A stretch of 64,000 nucleotides of DNA from DAHUZL01 sp035533215 (lineage in GTDB: Bacteria; Chloroflexota; Dormibacteria; Aeolococcales; Bog-877). The first letter of the stretch is position 1. Each line of letters starts with the position of its first letter. The notes beneath the pieces are model-generated. The model was not told the DNA's origin, searched no databases, and worked only from the letters and a program-made list of their open reading frames with translations. The stretch lies in the NCBI GenBank assembly GCA_035533215.1, contig DATLUG010000028.1, positions 1 to 64,000 of the forward strand, in the 5' to 3' direction. Made by a program: the position numbers and the translations under genes. Below are positions 31,775-40,966 of the stretch, piece by piece.

Positions 31775-33244
31775 TCAGGCGGCCGGCGGAGGGTGGTGCC
31801 GGCGCTTGGCCCGCCATCGCCTCGCCCCCCGCCGGATCCCGCCCAGCCCCTCGGTGCGCAGGATCACCACCGCCCGGCGGGTGAGCCGGCGCGCCTCCAG
31901 GCCGAGGCGTCCCAGCCGGCCCGCCCGGAGGCGCGCCGCCAGCCGGGCGCCGGCGAGGGCGAGCGCCCCCGGCCCGCTCCTGCGGGTGGTGACCACCCCG
32001 CCCTCCGCCACCACCAGCGCCAGCGAGACGGGGGCGTCGGCGCGGTCGGCGGCGGCCCTGGGCTCGGCGCAGAAGCGGACCAGGGGCGCGGTGCAGCGGT
32101 CCCAGGTGAGGCGCTGGGCCTCGGCCCGCACCTGGTCGGCGCAGGCGCGCCGCAAAGCTGGGTCGCCGCCCAACCGTGCCAGCGCGGAGCTGGCCGCGTC
32201 GACGTCCTCGGGGGGAACGGTGAGCCCGAGCCCGGAGCGGCTCACCATCTCCGCCAGGGTGTCCCCGGCGGTGCAGAGGATGGGCAGCCCGGCCCAGAGG
32301 TAGTCGAGGATCCGGGTGCGGAACGCGAAGCGGGTCTCGATGTGGTCGAAGTGGGTGGAGACCCCGATGTCGGCCTCCAGCAGCCAGTTGGCCCGCTCCG
32401 AATAGGGGACCCAGCTGTCGTTGAAGAAGACGTGCCGCCCGGTCAGGCCCAGCTCCTCGGCGAGGCGGCGCGCCGCCCCCAGCATCCACATCGCCGGGAC
32501 GTTGGGGTTGGGGTGGGTGGTGGAGAGGAAGAGGAGGCGGAGCCGGGGGAGGGTCGGCGTCAGCCGGGCCACCGCCCGGATCAGGGTGAGGGGGTCGAAC
32601 CAGTTGTAGATGCCCCCGCCCCAGAGGAGCAGGAGGTCGCCGGGGGCGATCCCCGGGATGGTCCCGCGCGGCCCCGGGCCGGTCGCCACCGGGGCCGCCT
32701 CGGGGAGGCCGAAGGGCACGACGTCGATGAGGCGTCGGAGCCGGCGGTCGTCGGTGTGGGTGGCGGGGTTCACCCGTCCCATCGCGGTCAGTGCGCCCAG
32801 CCAGAAGTCGCGCTGCTGCTCGCTGGCGCAGAGGAAGAAGTCGCCGGCCCGAAGCTGGGTGTGGGCGGCGGCGAGGGTGCTGGTGTGCTCGCCCTGGCGG
32901 CGCGGCATCGGCTCGGCCGCGAACTGCTCCAGCAGCGCCAGCGGGAAGGGGTCGTAGAGGTCGACGACGAGGCGCAGGCCGGGGTGGCGGAGGGTCGGGA
33001 ACTGCTCCAAGGCGAATCCCTGGACGACCGCCACGTCGTGGGTCGACCCCAGCTGCTGGATGCGCGCCCCGGTCGCCTCCACGATCGCGAACGGCTCGCC
33101 CTCGAGGTCGCCCCGGCCCGGCGCCGCCAGCGTCACCTGGTGGCCGCCGCCGGCGAGCTGGCGGGCGAACTCGAAGCAGCGGATGCCCGGCCCCGCCATC
33201 TGCCGCCCGACCACGTCGTTGGCGACGATCAGCACCCGGCTCAC
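31775..33244 (-). CDS. GT4-type glycosyltransferase
   Basis: 489 residues. The N-terminal VLIVANDVVGRQMAGPGIRCFEFARQLA is the GT-B start with the Gly loop, and the C-terminal half has LLLLWGGGIYNWFDPLTLIRA and the donor-site region FAFRTRILDYLWAGLPIL. The classic E-x7-E is only partly kept. The last 70 residues are basic and may associate with the membrane. The minus-strand TATACT lies 7 nt before the GTG, without a ribosome binding site, so the mRNA is probably leaderless. It is divergent from the GT2/GT4/GT2 cluster at 33570. Confidence 0.88.
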   Translation of the reverse strand: MSRVLIVANDVVGRQMAGPGIRCFEFARQLAGGGHQVTLAAPGRGDLEGEPFAIVEATGARIQQLGSTHDVAVVQGFALEQFPTLRHPGLRLVVDLYDPFPLALLEQFAAEPMPRRQGEHTSTLAAAHTQLRAGDFFLCASEQQRDFWLGALTAMGRVNPATHTDDRRLRRLIDVVPFGLPEAAPVATGPGPRGTIPGIAPGDLLLLWGGGIYNWFDPLTLIRAVARLTPTLPRLRLLFLSTTHPNPNVPAMWMLGAARRLAEELGLTGRHVFFNDSWVPYSERANWLLEADIGVSTHFDHIETRFAFRTRILDYLWAGLPILCTAGDTLAEMVSRSGLGLTVPPEDVDAASSALARLGGDPALRRACADQVRAEAQRLTWDRCTAPLVRFCAEPRAAADRADAPVSLALVVAEGGVVTTRRSGPGALALAGARLAARLRAGRLGRLGLEARRLTRRAVVILRTEGLGGIRRGARRWRAKRRHHPPPAA

Positions 33245-33251
33245 TGGCGGG

Positions 33252-33257
33252 AGTATA
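33252..33257 (-). promoter_or_regulatory. -10 element TATACT of the GT4 gene
   Basis: TATACT is 7 nt from the GTG at 33244. It is the closest match to consensus among the leaderless-type boxes. No -35 visible. Confidence 0.5.
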
Positions 33258-33373
33258 GGAGCGCCGGCGCGGGCCGCCCCCCGCGGCCCCCACCGGCCTC
33301 GGGGCCGGTCAGGGCCGTTCGGGCGGGGGAGCGGGCCCGGCCGCCCGAGGGCCCCGAACGTGCGCGGGGCGGC

Positions 33374-33379
33374 TAGACT
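33374..33379 (+). promoter_or_regulatory. -10 element TAGACT for the plus-strand glycan operon
   Basis: TAGACT about 50 nt upstream of the small frame at 33430 and 190 nt upstream of the GT2 gene. No -35 box recognised. Confidence 0.35.
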
Positions 33380-33429
33380 GGGGGAGAGGCCGAGGCGGGT
33401 TCCCGCTCACGTTCTGGAGGCCCGCTCCC

Positions 33430-33567
33430 ATGCGCGGTAGGACCCCCCGGCAGCTGACGATGCCCAACCCGGCGCGGGCGGCCGGCCTGGATGCGGCCAG
33501 CCGGGCGATCCCTGGGCCACCGCCGGACGGCCCACCCGCGTGGGGGCCCGCCATCCAGGCGGGGTGA
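33430..33567 (+). CDS. Possible 45-residue small protein or leader upstream of GT2
   Basis: ATG with GGAGG 9 nt upstream and a stop at 33565-33567, 2 nt before the ATG of the GT2 gene. The product is Pro/Ala/Gly/Arg-rich, with no signal peptide or motif. Good translation signals and tight coupling are the only evidence. It may serve to deliver ribosomes to the GT2 start rather than to make a useful peptide. Confidence 0.3.
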   Translation: MRGRTPRQLTMPNPARAAGLDAASRAIPGPPPDGPPAWGPAIQAG

Positions 33568-33569
33568 CC

Positions 33570-34418
33570 ATGCCGTCGCGGGAGCCGGGCCGGGGCGCCA
33601 CGGCGGCGCCGGCCGCGCCGGGACGGGACCGCCGCCCCTCTCCGGTCCTCAGCGTGGTGGTCCCCGTCTACCACGAGGCGACGTCGATCGCGGCCAACCT
33701 CGCCCGCCTGCGGGCAGCCCTCGACGGGGCCGGGATGAGCTGGGAGGTGGTGGTGGTGGTCGATGGCGACCCCGCCACCCTGCGGGCCGGGCGGCAGTCC
33801 TGTCCCGACGGCTTCCAGGTGCTGGGCTACACCCGCAACCGGGGCAAGGGGTTCGCCATCCGCTACGGCATGGCCCGGACCCGGGGCGAGCTGGTCACGA
33901 TCATCGACGGCGACCTCGACATCGCCCCCGAGGAGATCGGCCGGATGGCGGCCCTCCTGCAGCTCTACGACGCGGACATGGTGATCGGCAGCAAGCGGCA
34001 CCCCCTCAGCGAGGTGACCTACCCCCGCCTGCGCCGCCTCCAGTCGTTCGCCTTCCAGGTGCTGGTCAGGATGCTGTTCCGGGTCAGGGTCCGCGACACC
34101 CAGACCGGCCTCAAGGTGATGCGGCGCGAGGTCGCCCTGCGGGTGCTGGACGTGGCCCTGGTGAAGCGCTTCGCCTTCGACGTCGAGCTGATCGCGCTGG
34201 CCCGCCACTTCGGCTACCGCCGGATCCTGGAGGCCCCCGTCCGGATCGACTTCCAGTTCCGTTCGACCACCAACCTGCGAGCCGTCGCGGCCGTCCTCTG
34301 GGACACCGCCGCCATCTTCTATCGGCTCCAGATTCGCCACTGGTACGATCGGAGTCACCCCGGGGGACGCGACGCCCTGCTGGCGGCGGGCGCGGAAGCG
34401 GCCGCCACCGAGAGCTGA
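33570..34418 (+). CDS. Family 2 glycosyltransferase, dolichyl/polyprenyl-phosphate sugar synthase-like
   Basis: 282 residues. LSVVVPVYHEATSI starts the GT-A fold, NRGKGFAIRYGM and IIDGDLDIAPEE give the sugar- and metal-binding DxD, and RDTQTGLKVMRREVA is the family-typical QTGLK segment of dolichyl-phosphate glucose/mannose synthases. No C-terminal membrane helices, unlike DPMS type III. It would charge a polyprenyl phosphate with a sugar used outside by a membrane GT-C transferase, such as the large protein encoded at 35613. Confidence 0.9.
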   Translation: MPSREPGRGATAAPAAPGRDRRPSPVLSVVVPVYHEATSIAANLARLRAALDGAGMSWEVVVVVDGDPATLRAGRQSCPDGFQVLGYTRNRGKGFAIRYGMARTRGELVTIIDGDLDIAPEEIGRMAALLQLYDADMVIGSKRHPLSEVTYPRLRRLQSFAFQVLVRMLFRVRVRDTQTGLKVMRREVALRVLDVALVKRFAFDVELIALARHFGYRRILEAPVRIDFQFRSTTNLRAVAAVLWDTAAIFYRLQIRHWYDRSHPGGRDALLAAGAEAAATES

Positions 34419-34509
34419 TGGGGCCCGGCCGACCGTGGCTCACGGACGGGGCGGCCGACCGCAGGGGGCCCCGCCCGGAGCGCCCGCCGCGGGCCTGGGC
34501 CCGGTCCCG

Positions 34510-35616
34510 ATGCGGATCCTGATCCTCAACTGGAAGCACCCCGCCGACCCGGCCGCCGGCGGGGCAGAGCGGTACGTCGCCCGGGTGGCCGTCAACTGGG
34601 CCCGCCTCGGTCACGCGATCACCCTGTTCGTGCCCCGGCCGGGCCCGGGCGGGGACCCGCGGGCGACGCCGATGGCGGGGGTGCGGGTCGTGACCCGGGG
34701 GACCCGGTCGACCGTGTTCGGTCACGCCCGCCGGTACCTGCGCCGCCGCGGCTCCGATTTCGACCGGGTGCTGGAGTCGGTCAGCACCCGGCCGTTCTTC
34801 GCCCACGAGCTGGTCGGCGACCGATCCCTGGTCCTCTACTACCAGCTCGCCGGCGAGGTGTGGGGCCAGGAGTTCCGGTTCCCGCTGAGCTGGCTCGGGC
34901 GGCGGGTGGTGGAGCCGCACTGGCTCCGTCGCCTCGCCCCGGCCAGGGTGGCCACGATCTCGGCCTCGACGGCGGCCGACCTCCGGGCTCGGGGGATCGT
35001 CCCGGTCGCGATCGTCCCCCCCGGGGTCGACGAGGTGGGCGGCGCCTGGGACGGCGAGATCGGCACGTCCCCGCGGATCGCGTTCGTCGGTCGCCTGGTC
35101 CGCACCAAGCGGCCGCTGGACGCGCTCTCGGCCTTCGCGACCGTCCGCTCGGCCTTCCCGCTGGCCACCCTGGACGTCATCGGCGACGGCTACCTGCACC
35201 GCCGGCTGCGCGCCCTGCGCGCGCCCGGGGTGACGGTCCACGGCTTCGTGCCCGAGGCGGCCAAGGTCGAGCTGCTGCGGCGGGCCCACCTCCTCCTCCT
35301 CCCCGGGACCAGGGAGGGATGGGGGATCGTCGCCATGGAGGCGGCGATGTGCGGTCGGCCGACCGTCGGGTACGACATCCCCGGGGTGCGGGACGCCGTC
35401 CAGGACGGGGTCACCGGGGTGCTGACCGAGCCCGGGCCCCGGCAGCTGGGCAACGCCGCCGCGGCGCTCCTGGCGGACCCCGCGCGCTGGCGGCAGCTGG
35501 CGCGGGCGGCCGCCGGGCGCGCGCGCGAGTTCACCTGGGACCACTCGGCCGAGCGCCTGCTGACCCTCCTGACCGCCGCGCCGGCGCCCCCGTCCCACTG
35601 CTCGCCGGCGGCGTGA
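34510..35616 (+). CDS. GT4-type glycosyltransferase
   Basis: 368 residues. ILNWKHPADPAAGGAERYVARVA is the N-terminal GT-B motif with the Gly-Gly-x-E of GT4. IAFVGRLVRTKRPLDAL begins the donor lobe, and LLLPGTREGWGIVAMEAAMCGRP carries the E-x7-E pair. It probably transfers a sugar from a nucleotide donor to a lipid-linked acceptor in the cytoplasm. The ATG at 34510 marks the start of the conserved fold. Its stop overlaps the GTG of the next gene. Confidence 0.92.
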   Translation: MRILILNWKHPADPAAGGAERYVARVAVNWARLGHAITLFVPRPGPGGDPRATPMAGVRVVTRGTRSTVFGHARRYLRRRGSDFDRVLESVSTRPFFAHELVGDRSLVLYYQLAGEVWGQEFRFPLSWLGRRVVEPHWLRRLAPARVATISASTAADLRARGIVPVAIVPPGVDEVGGAWDGEIGTSPRIAFVGRLVRTKRPLDALSAFATVRSAFPLATLDVIGDGYLHRRLRALRAPGVTVHGFVPEAAKVELLRRAHLLLLPGTREGWGIVAMEAAMCGRPTVGYDIPGVRDAVQDGVTGVLTEPGPRQLGNAAAALLADPARWRQLARAAAGRAREFTWDHSAERLLTLLTAAPAPPSHCSPAA

Positions 35617-38600
35617 CCGGCACCGACGCGCCCGCCGCGGCCCCGGGGGCCGCCGGCAGCGGCCCCGGGCGGCCCGCCGCCTGGCTCCCCGGTCTGCGCT
35701 GGGTTCTCGGCACCGTCGGCGTGGTCAGCCTGCTGGCCCTCGGGGTGCTCCGGGCCACCGGGCTGACCGCACTCCTCGGCGCCGCCGCCCTCGTCGCCCT
35801 CGCCTCCCTGGCGCTCGCCGCGCTGGCCCAGGCGGTGGAGGCGGCGTCCGCCCGGCGGGGCGGCTTCCCCACCGCCATGCGACGCCACCGGGCCAGCCAG
35901 GGGACGAGCGCCCGGGCCTGGCGCCTCACCGCCCTCGCCGTCGGGCTGCTGGCGGCAGCCGCCTGCCAGACCTGGTTCCGCGCGGGCACGGTCATCGCCA
36001 GCGGCGACCTCACCCCGCCCGACGGCACCGGCTGGATCGTCCATCTGTTCTCGCCGTGGGCCTGGTCCGGGTCCAACCTCGGCGGCCCCAGCGCGCTGGC
36101 GACCCAGCTCCCCTGGGCGGCGGTGCTGGCGGTGGTCCATCACCTGGGCGGCTCCGCCGCGATCGCCCAGCGGGTGTGGCTGACGCTCCTCTTCACCGGG
36201 GCCGCCCTGGCGGCGCTCGGCTGCCTGCGGGCGCTGGGGCTGCTCCCGGTCCCGGCCGCGGTGGGCGCCTTCGTCTACGTCCTCAACCCCTATGTGCTGA
36301 CCGAGGTGGGCGTGAACTCCGTCTACCTGGCGGCGCTGCTGCTGCTGCCGCTGCTGGTGGGCCTGGTCGTCAGCGCCGCCACCGGACGCCGGCGGATCCG
36401 CACCACCGCGGTGTGGATGGCGGCGACCGCCCCCCTGCTCGGGGTCGCCGACCTGAACCCGCCCCTGGTCGGCATGCTCGGACTGGCGGTGCTGGGCGCG
36501 GCCGGGCTCGCCCCCTGGCTGGGGGGCCGGCGGGCCGGGGCGCGGGCGGTGCGGCTGCTGGCGCTGGCGATCCCCCTGACCGTGGTCAGCTCCGCCTACT
36601 GGCTGGTGCCGACCCTGCTCCAGCTCACCGCCGTCCCCACCGCATCCCTCGCCGGGGTCGCCGCCTGGGCCTGGACCGAGGGGCGGGCGACCGTGGCCAA
36701 CGCCTTCTGGCTGAACACCACCTGGGCCTGGCCGTATCCCGAGTACTTCCCCTTCGCCCCCGGCTACGCCGAGGTCCCGCTGGTGGTGCTGAAGTTCCTC
36801 CTGCCGGCCACAGGGTTCGCCGCCCTGCTGGGACCCCGCCTCCGGCCGGGGACCGACGCGCGCGAGGTCCGCCGCCTCCGGCTCACCGCCGCCGCCGCGC
36901 TGGCGGCGCTCCTCGTCATCCTGCTGAGCACCGGCACCCAGCCCCCCGGGGCCCTCCTCTTCGACGCCCTCTACCGGCTGCCGTACGGCTGGCTCCTGCG
37001 CGAGCCGGGCCGCTTCCTGATGGTGGTGGGGCTGGCCTACGGGGTGCTGGTGGGGGCGGCGGTGCAGGTGCTCCTGCGCAGCCGCGTCCTCAGCTCCTGG
37101 CGCCTGTCCCTCTCCGCCGGCCGGCTGCTCCCGCCCGCGGTCGGGCTGGTCGCCGCCGCCGTGACCGCCGCCATCCCCGGATTCCCGCTCCTTCTCGGCA
37201 GCGTGGTGCCGGACCAGCGGCCGGTCCTCCCCCCCGCCCACGTCCGGGTCCCCGGCTGGTGGTACGGGATGGCGGCCTACCTCAACCGGGGCGCCCCCCA
37301 GGGACGGGTGCTGATGCTCCCCCCCGACGACTTCTACCAGATGCCGTACACCTGGGGCTACTACGGCACCGACGGCTTCATCACCGACATGGTGAGCCGG
37401 CCGGTCCTGGACCCGACCGGCCAGGGGTACACGCCCGCCACCGCCGACCTGCAGCAGGCGGTGGTGGCGGTGGCGACGAGCCTCGTCGACCACCGCTGGC
37501 GCACCGCCCGATCGCTCCTCGCGGCGCTCGGCACCCAGCTGGTCCTGGTGAGGGGCGACGTCGCCTTCCGGTTCCCGGGCCGGGACATCATCTCCCCGGT
37601 CCGCCTCGACGCCGCCCTGGCGCGGGACCCCCTGATGACGCTGGCACACCGCGACGGCGCGCTCCGCCTCTACGCGGCCGCGGCGACCGCCCTCGGCCCC
37701 AGCGTCGCGGCCCATCTCGCGACCGTCGACACCCGCTCGCCCGACCTGCGGGTGCTGCCGGTCCTGGCCGCGGGCACCGCGGTCGTCACCCACCGGCCGA
37801 TCCCGGGGGTGGTCTCGGTCCGGCAGCTGCCGCCGTACCGCGACTGGACGGTCCGGGGGCGCAGCCCCGAGCTCACCGTGGCGACCCAGCCGGGACGCCG
37901 ATACCGGCTGTGGGGCCTGGCCGGCGGCGGCCCGGAGGCGATCCCTCGGACCTCGCGGTCCGGCCCCCGCCGGGCTCGCACCACCCTCGCCGCCACCTGG
38001 TCGCCGCATCGGTCCGTGCTGCGGCTGACCGTGTCCGGCGGCCCCGAGCTCCTCCGCGACGGCGGCTTCGCCCGCGGCCCGTGGCAGCGCCGGGTGGGCA
38101 GCTGCACGACGGCTCCCGGCGCTGCCACGAAGGAGCTCGCCGGGAGGGTCATCCCCGGCGGCGGCCCGGGCGGCAGCCCGGCCCTCCAGCTGCGGGCGCC
38201 GCCCTCAGCCGGGACGGCCTGCGAGGCGCAGCGCTTCCCGTGGTCGGGAGGGCCGCTGTGGGTCCGCCTCTGGGTGCGCCACCAGCAGGGCCGCGCCCCC
38301 CGCATCTGCCTGTGGCAGTACGTCAGCCGCCAGTGCACCGCGATGCCCGCCCTCCCCGCCGGCGGGGGCTGGCGCCGCTACAGCACGGTGGTGGCGCCGA
38401 CACCGGGAAACCGGCTGGGGCTCTTCCTGTATGCGGACGGGGTGCCGGGACGGTCGGCGACGGTCGCCGAGTACGCCCTCGTGTCGGTGACGCCGGTGGC
38501 GGCCCCCTCGGTGCTGGACCTGGTCGGCACCCCGGTGGCCCGGCCCTCCGCCCACCCGTCGCTTCTGGTCCAGCCCCAGGCATACAGCCGCCGCTGGACC

Positions 38601-38807
38601 GGCCCGAGCGGGTCCCGCCACGTCCTGGTCGACGGCCTCGTCAACGGCTGGCTGGAGCGGGGCCGGCCCCGGCGGGGACCGGTCGCGTACCCGGCGGCGC
38701 GCCTCGTCCGCCTGGGCCAGTCCGCTTCCGCCCTCTGCTGGCTGGCGATCGCGCTCGCCGCCGGGCTCGCATCGGCGTGGTCCCGAAGGGGAGGCCGGTG
38801 GGGCTGA
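35613..38807 (+). CDS. Large GT-C-like membrane protein with C-terminal beta domain (arabinofuranosyltransferase AftD-like topology)
   Basis: 1064 residues. About a dozen membrane helices in residues 25-530, with the extracellular loop DLTPPDGTGW after an early helix, the segment SPWAWSGSNLGGPSALATQLPW and a re-entrant YVLNPYVL. The C-terminal 500 residues are soluble and exterior, and contain Cys pairs in a jelly-roll-like region (SCTTAP, TACEAQRF, RICLWQYVSRQC). This layout resembles the AftD family of GT-C arabinosyltransferases with carbohydrate-binding C-terminal domains, but sequence evidence is weak. The GTGA overlap couples it to the GT4 gene. It is likely to act on lipid-linked sugars made by its neighbours. 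Confidence 0.65.
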   Translation: MTGTDAPAAAPGAAGSGPGRPAAWLPGLRWVLGTVGVVSLLALGVLRATGLTALLGAAALVALASLALAALAQAVEAASARRGGFPTAMRRHRASQGTSARAWRLTALAVGLLAAAACQTWFRAGTVIASGDLTPPDGTGWIVHLFSPWAWSGSNLGGPSALATQLPWAAVLAVVHHLGGSAAIAQRVWLTLLFTGAALAALGCLRALGLLPVPAAVGAFVYVLNPYVLTEVGVNSVYLAALLLLPLLVGLVVSAATGRRRIRTTAVWMAATAPLLGVADLNPPLVGMLGLAVLGAAGLAPWLGGRRAGARAVRLLALAIPLTVVSSAYWLVPTLLQLTAVPTASLAGVAAWAWTEGRATVANAFWLNTTWAWPYPEYFPFAPGYAEVPLVVLKFLLPATGFAALLGPRLRPGTDAREVRRLRLTAAAALAALLVILLSTGTQPPGALLFDALYRLPYGWLLREPGRFLMVVGLAYGVLVGAAVQVLLRSRVLSSWRLSLSAGRLLPPAVGLVAAAVTAAIPGFPLLLGSVVPDQRPVLPPAHVRVPGWWYGMAAYLNRGAPQGRVLMLPPDDFYQMPYTWGYYGTDGFITDMVSRPVLDPTGQGYTPATADLQQAVVAVATSLVDHRWRTARSLLAALGTQLVLVRGDVAFRFPGRDIISPVRLDAALARDPLMTLAHRDGALRLYAAAATALGPSVAAHLATVDTRSPDLRVLPVLAAGTAVVTHRPIPGVVSVRQLPPYRDWTVRGRSPELTVATQPGRRYRLWGLAGGGPEAIPRTSRSGPRRARTTLAATWSPHRSVLRLTVSGGPELLRDGGFARGPWQRRVGSCTTAPGAATKELAGRVIPGGGPGGSPALQLRAPPSAGTACEAQRFPWSGGPLWVRLWVRHQQGRAPRICLWQYVSRQCTAMPALPAGGGWRRYSTVVAPTPGNRLGLFLYADGVPGRSATVAEYALVSVTPVAAPSVLDLVGTPVARPSAHPSLLVQPQAYSRRWTGPSGSRHVLVDGLVNGWLERGRPRRGPVAYPAARLVRLGQSASALCWLAIALAAGLASAWSRRGGRWG

Positions 38808-39838
38808 GCGGCACCGGCGGCCCCGGCGGGGCCGCCCCCGGCCCCCCGGCGGTGTCGGTCATCATCGTCAACTTCGAGGGCGGTGACGACCTGCTGCGCT
38901 GTCTCGCCTCGCTGGAGCGGCAGAGCGGCGTCGCCGAGGTGGTGCTGGTCGACAACGGCTCCGAGGACGGGTCGTGCCGGCGGGCGCTGGCGCTCCACCC
39001 AGCGGTGCGGGTGGTGGGTGAGGGCGCCAACCGCGGGTTCGCCGGCGGGGCCAACCTGGGCGCCGCCCACGCCCACCACGACGTGCTGCTGTTCCTCAAC
39101 CCCGACGTGCGGCTCGAGGACGGCTGCGTCGCCGAGCTGGCGCGGGCGCTGGTCGCCCCGGTCGCGGTGGCGGGGCCGGTCCTGGCGGTCGAATCCAGTG
39201 GTGCCCGTGAGCACGGCGGCACGATCAACCATCTCGGCATGCCGATGGCGATCGCCCAGGGGGCGATGCCGCTGTATGTCTCCGGCTGCGCGCTGGCCAC
39301 CCTCCGTGACACCTTCGTCCGCCTCGGCGGCTTCGACCAGCGGTACTTCCTGTTCGTGGAGGACGTCGAGTACTGCTGGCGTGCCCTCAACGCGGGTGGC
39401 GACGTGGTGGTCGCCCCCGCGGCTGCCGCCTGGCACCGGGGCGGGGGTTCGGCCCCGGGCGGCTACCTCCGCCCCGGCCGCGCCTATGTCACCTCCGAGC
39501 TGCGGATCGCCCTGCGCGAGCGCAACACCGTCGCCATGATGCTCGCCTGCGCGCCGTGGTGGTGGCTGCCGGTCGTCATCCCCGCCCTGGTGGTGCGCGC
39601 GCTCGGCCTGGCGGCGGTGTCGGTGGGGCTCCGCCGGCCCGCCCTGGCCCGCTCCCTGGTCGGCGGCCTGGGCTGGAACGCTAGCCAGCTGCCGGCCAGC
39701 TGGGGCCGCCGCCGCACCTCCCCGCGGCTCCGGGCGGGGGAGCGGGCGGGCCGCCGGCGGGTGGTCAGGCGGGCGCTCCTGCTCCGGACCCTGCTGGCCC
39801 ACGGCCTGCCCCGGATCGCGAGGGGGAGCGGGGGGTGA
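38798..39838 (+). CDS. Family 2 glycosyltransferase, rhamnosyltransferase-like
   Basis: 346 residues. VSVIIVNFEGGDDLLRCLASL, VLVDNGSEDGS, FLNPDVRLED and FLFVEDVEYCWRA form the full WbbL-type signature. A membrane-associated hydrophobic segment (WWWLPVVIPALVVRALGLAA) lies near residue 250, as in galactofuranosyl- and rhamnosyltransferases that act on lipid-linked substrates. The GTG at 38798 overlaps the previous gene by 10 bp and has GGGGAGG 4-5 nt upstream. Confidence 0.9.
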   Translation: MGLSGTGGPGGAAPGPPAVSVIIVNFEGGDDLLRCLASLERQSGVAEVVLVDNGSEDGSCRRALALHPAVRVVGEGANRGFAGGANLGAAHAHHDVLLFLNPDVRLEDGCVAELARALVAPVAVAGPVLAVESSGAREHGGTINHLGMPMAIAQGAMPLYVSGCALATLRDTFVRLGGFDQRYFLFVEDVEYCWRALNAGGDVVVAPAAAAWHRGGGSAPGGYLRPGRAYVTSELRIALRERNTVAMMLACAPWWWLPVVIPALVVRALGLAAVSVGLRRPALARSLVGGLGWNASQLPASWGRRRTSPRLRAGERAGRRRVVRRALLLRTLLAHGLPRIARGSGG

Positions 39839-39871
39839 CCGGCACCGGTCCCGGCGATCGCTCCGCTGCGG

Positions 39872-40966
39872 TCATCGCCCGGTGCCGGGCCGCTGCGACG
39901 ACTCCAGGATCGCGGCCGGCACGCCCGCGCCGTGGGGCCGGGCCAGGGTGAGGGTCGCGGCCAGGGACTCGGAGCTGCCCCGGGCGGCTGGCACCGCGCC
40001 GGACAGGTGCCGGAGGGCCGACAGCGCCCACGGCGCCGCCGGCGAGGAGAGCAGGCGGTCGCGCCACTCGGCGGTCGGCGCGACCGGGCGCAGGTCCTCC
40101 CCCAAGAGCGGCGGCCGGACCGCCGTCGGTCGATCCTCCGGGCTGGTGCGCCGCGACCAGCGGGTGTACCGGCTGAAGTCCACCTGGTGGAGGTCGCAGC
40201 CGGCCCGACGGGCCGCCGACGCCAGTCCCGCTTCGCTGATCCAATGGGCGTGGACGGGCGGGGGGTCGGTCTGCCAGACTGCCCGCCCGGGCCACACCGA
40301 GCGGTTCGGCGTCGACAGCACCAGCTGGCCCTGGGGCGCCAGCCATCCCGCCAGCCGGGTGAGGAACGCCACCGGGTCCTCGACGTGCTCGACGATCTCC
40401 AGCGCGACGATGAGGTCGGGGGCCACCGGCAGCTGCGATGCGGGTCGGCTGAGGTCGGTGACGGCGTACCAGGGCCCGAAGACCCTGGTCGCCTCCGCCA
40501 CCGCCACCGCCGAGACGTCGACGCCGTGGCTGGCGATCCCCTCGGCCCGCAGGGCGGCGGTGAGGTAGCCGAGCCCGCTGCCCACCTCCACCACCTGCAG
40601 CTGCCGGCGCCGGGGATGGGTGCGCACCACCTCGCGCACCGCCCAGTACATGTCCTCGCAGCGCGCCAGCGCCAGCAGGGGACGGCGACCGCGCCGCACC
40701 AGGGTGGCGTACCGCGCGTAGCGGTGATAGCCGGGCAGCCGCTCCCGGGTGCGATAGATGGCGTCGTACAGGCCGGGGATGGCGGGCGCTCCGCGGGCGG
40801 ACTGCGATCGGCAGGCCCGGCACTCCCACACCCGGGCCTCGCCGCCGGACACGTATGCGGGGATGCGGCCACGGGGTTCCAGGCGGTCGCCGCCGCACAG
40901 GGCGCAGGCAGCGGGTGCGCCCCCGCCGAGGGTGGCGTCTTCGCTCCCGCCCTCGTTCCGGGGCAC
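39872..40966 (-). CDS. Class I SAM methyltransferase with N-terminal zinc-binding segment
   Basis: 364 residues. An N-terminal CALCGG and ECRAC pair suggests a small zinc knuckle. Motif I is VVEVGSGLGYLTAAL, with HGVDVS and LIVALEIVEHVEDP following, the pattern of methyltransferase 23/11 proteins from sugar clusters. These often methylate sugars or cap polymer ends, which would fit the Wzt-type exporter, but the target is unknown. A minus-strand TACCCT is 6 nt before the GTG. It converges on the glycan operon. Confidence 0.85.
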   Translation of the reverse strand: MPRNEGGSEDATLGGGAPAACALCGGDRLEPRGRIPAYVSGGEARVWECRACRSQSARGAPAIPGLYDAIYRTRERLPGYHRYARYATLVRRGRRPLLALARCEDMYWAVREVVRTHPRRRQLQVVEVGSGLGYLTAALRAEGIASHGVDVSAVAVAEATRVFGPWYAVTDLSRPASQLPVAPDLIVALEIVEHVEDPVAFLTRLAGWLAPQGQLVLSTPNRSVWPGRAVWQTDPPPVHAHWISEAGLASAARRAGCDLHQVDFSRYTRWSRRTSPEDRPTAVRPPLLGEDLRPVAPTAEWRDRLLSSPAAPWALSALRHLSGAVPAARGSSESLAATLTLARPHGAGVPAAILESSQRPGTGR

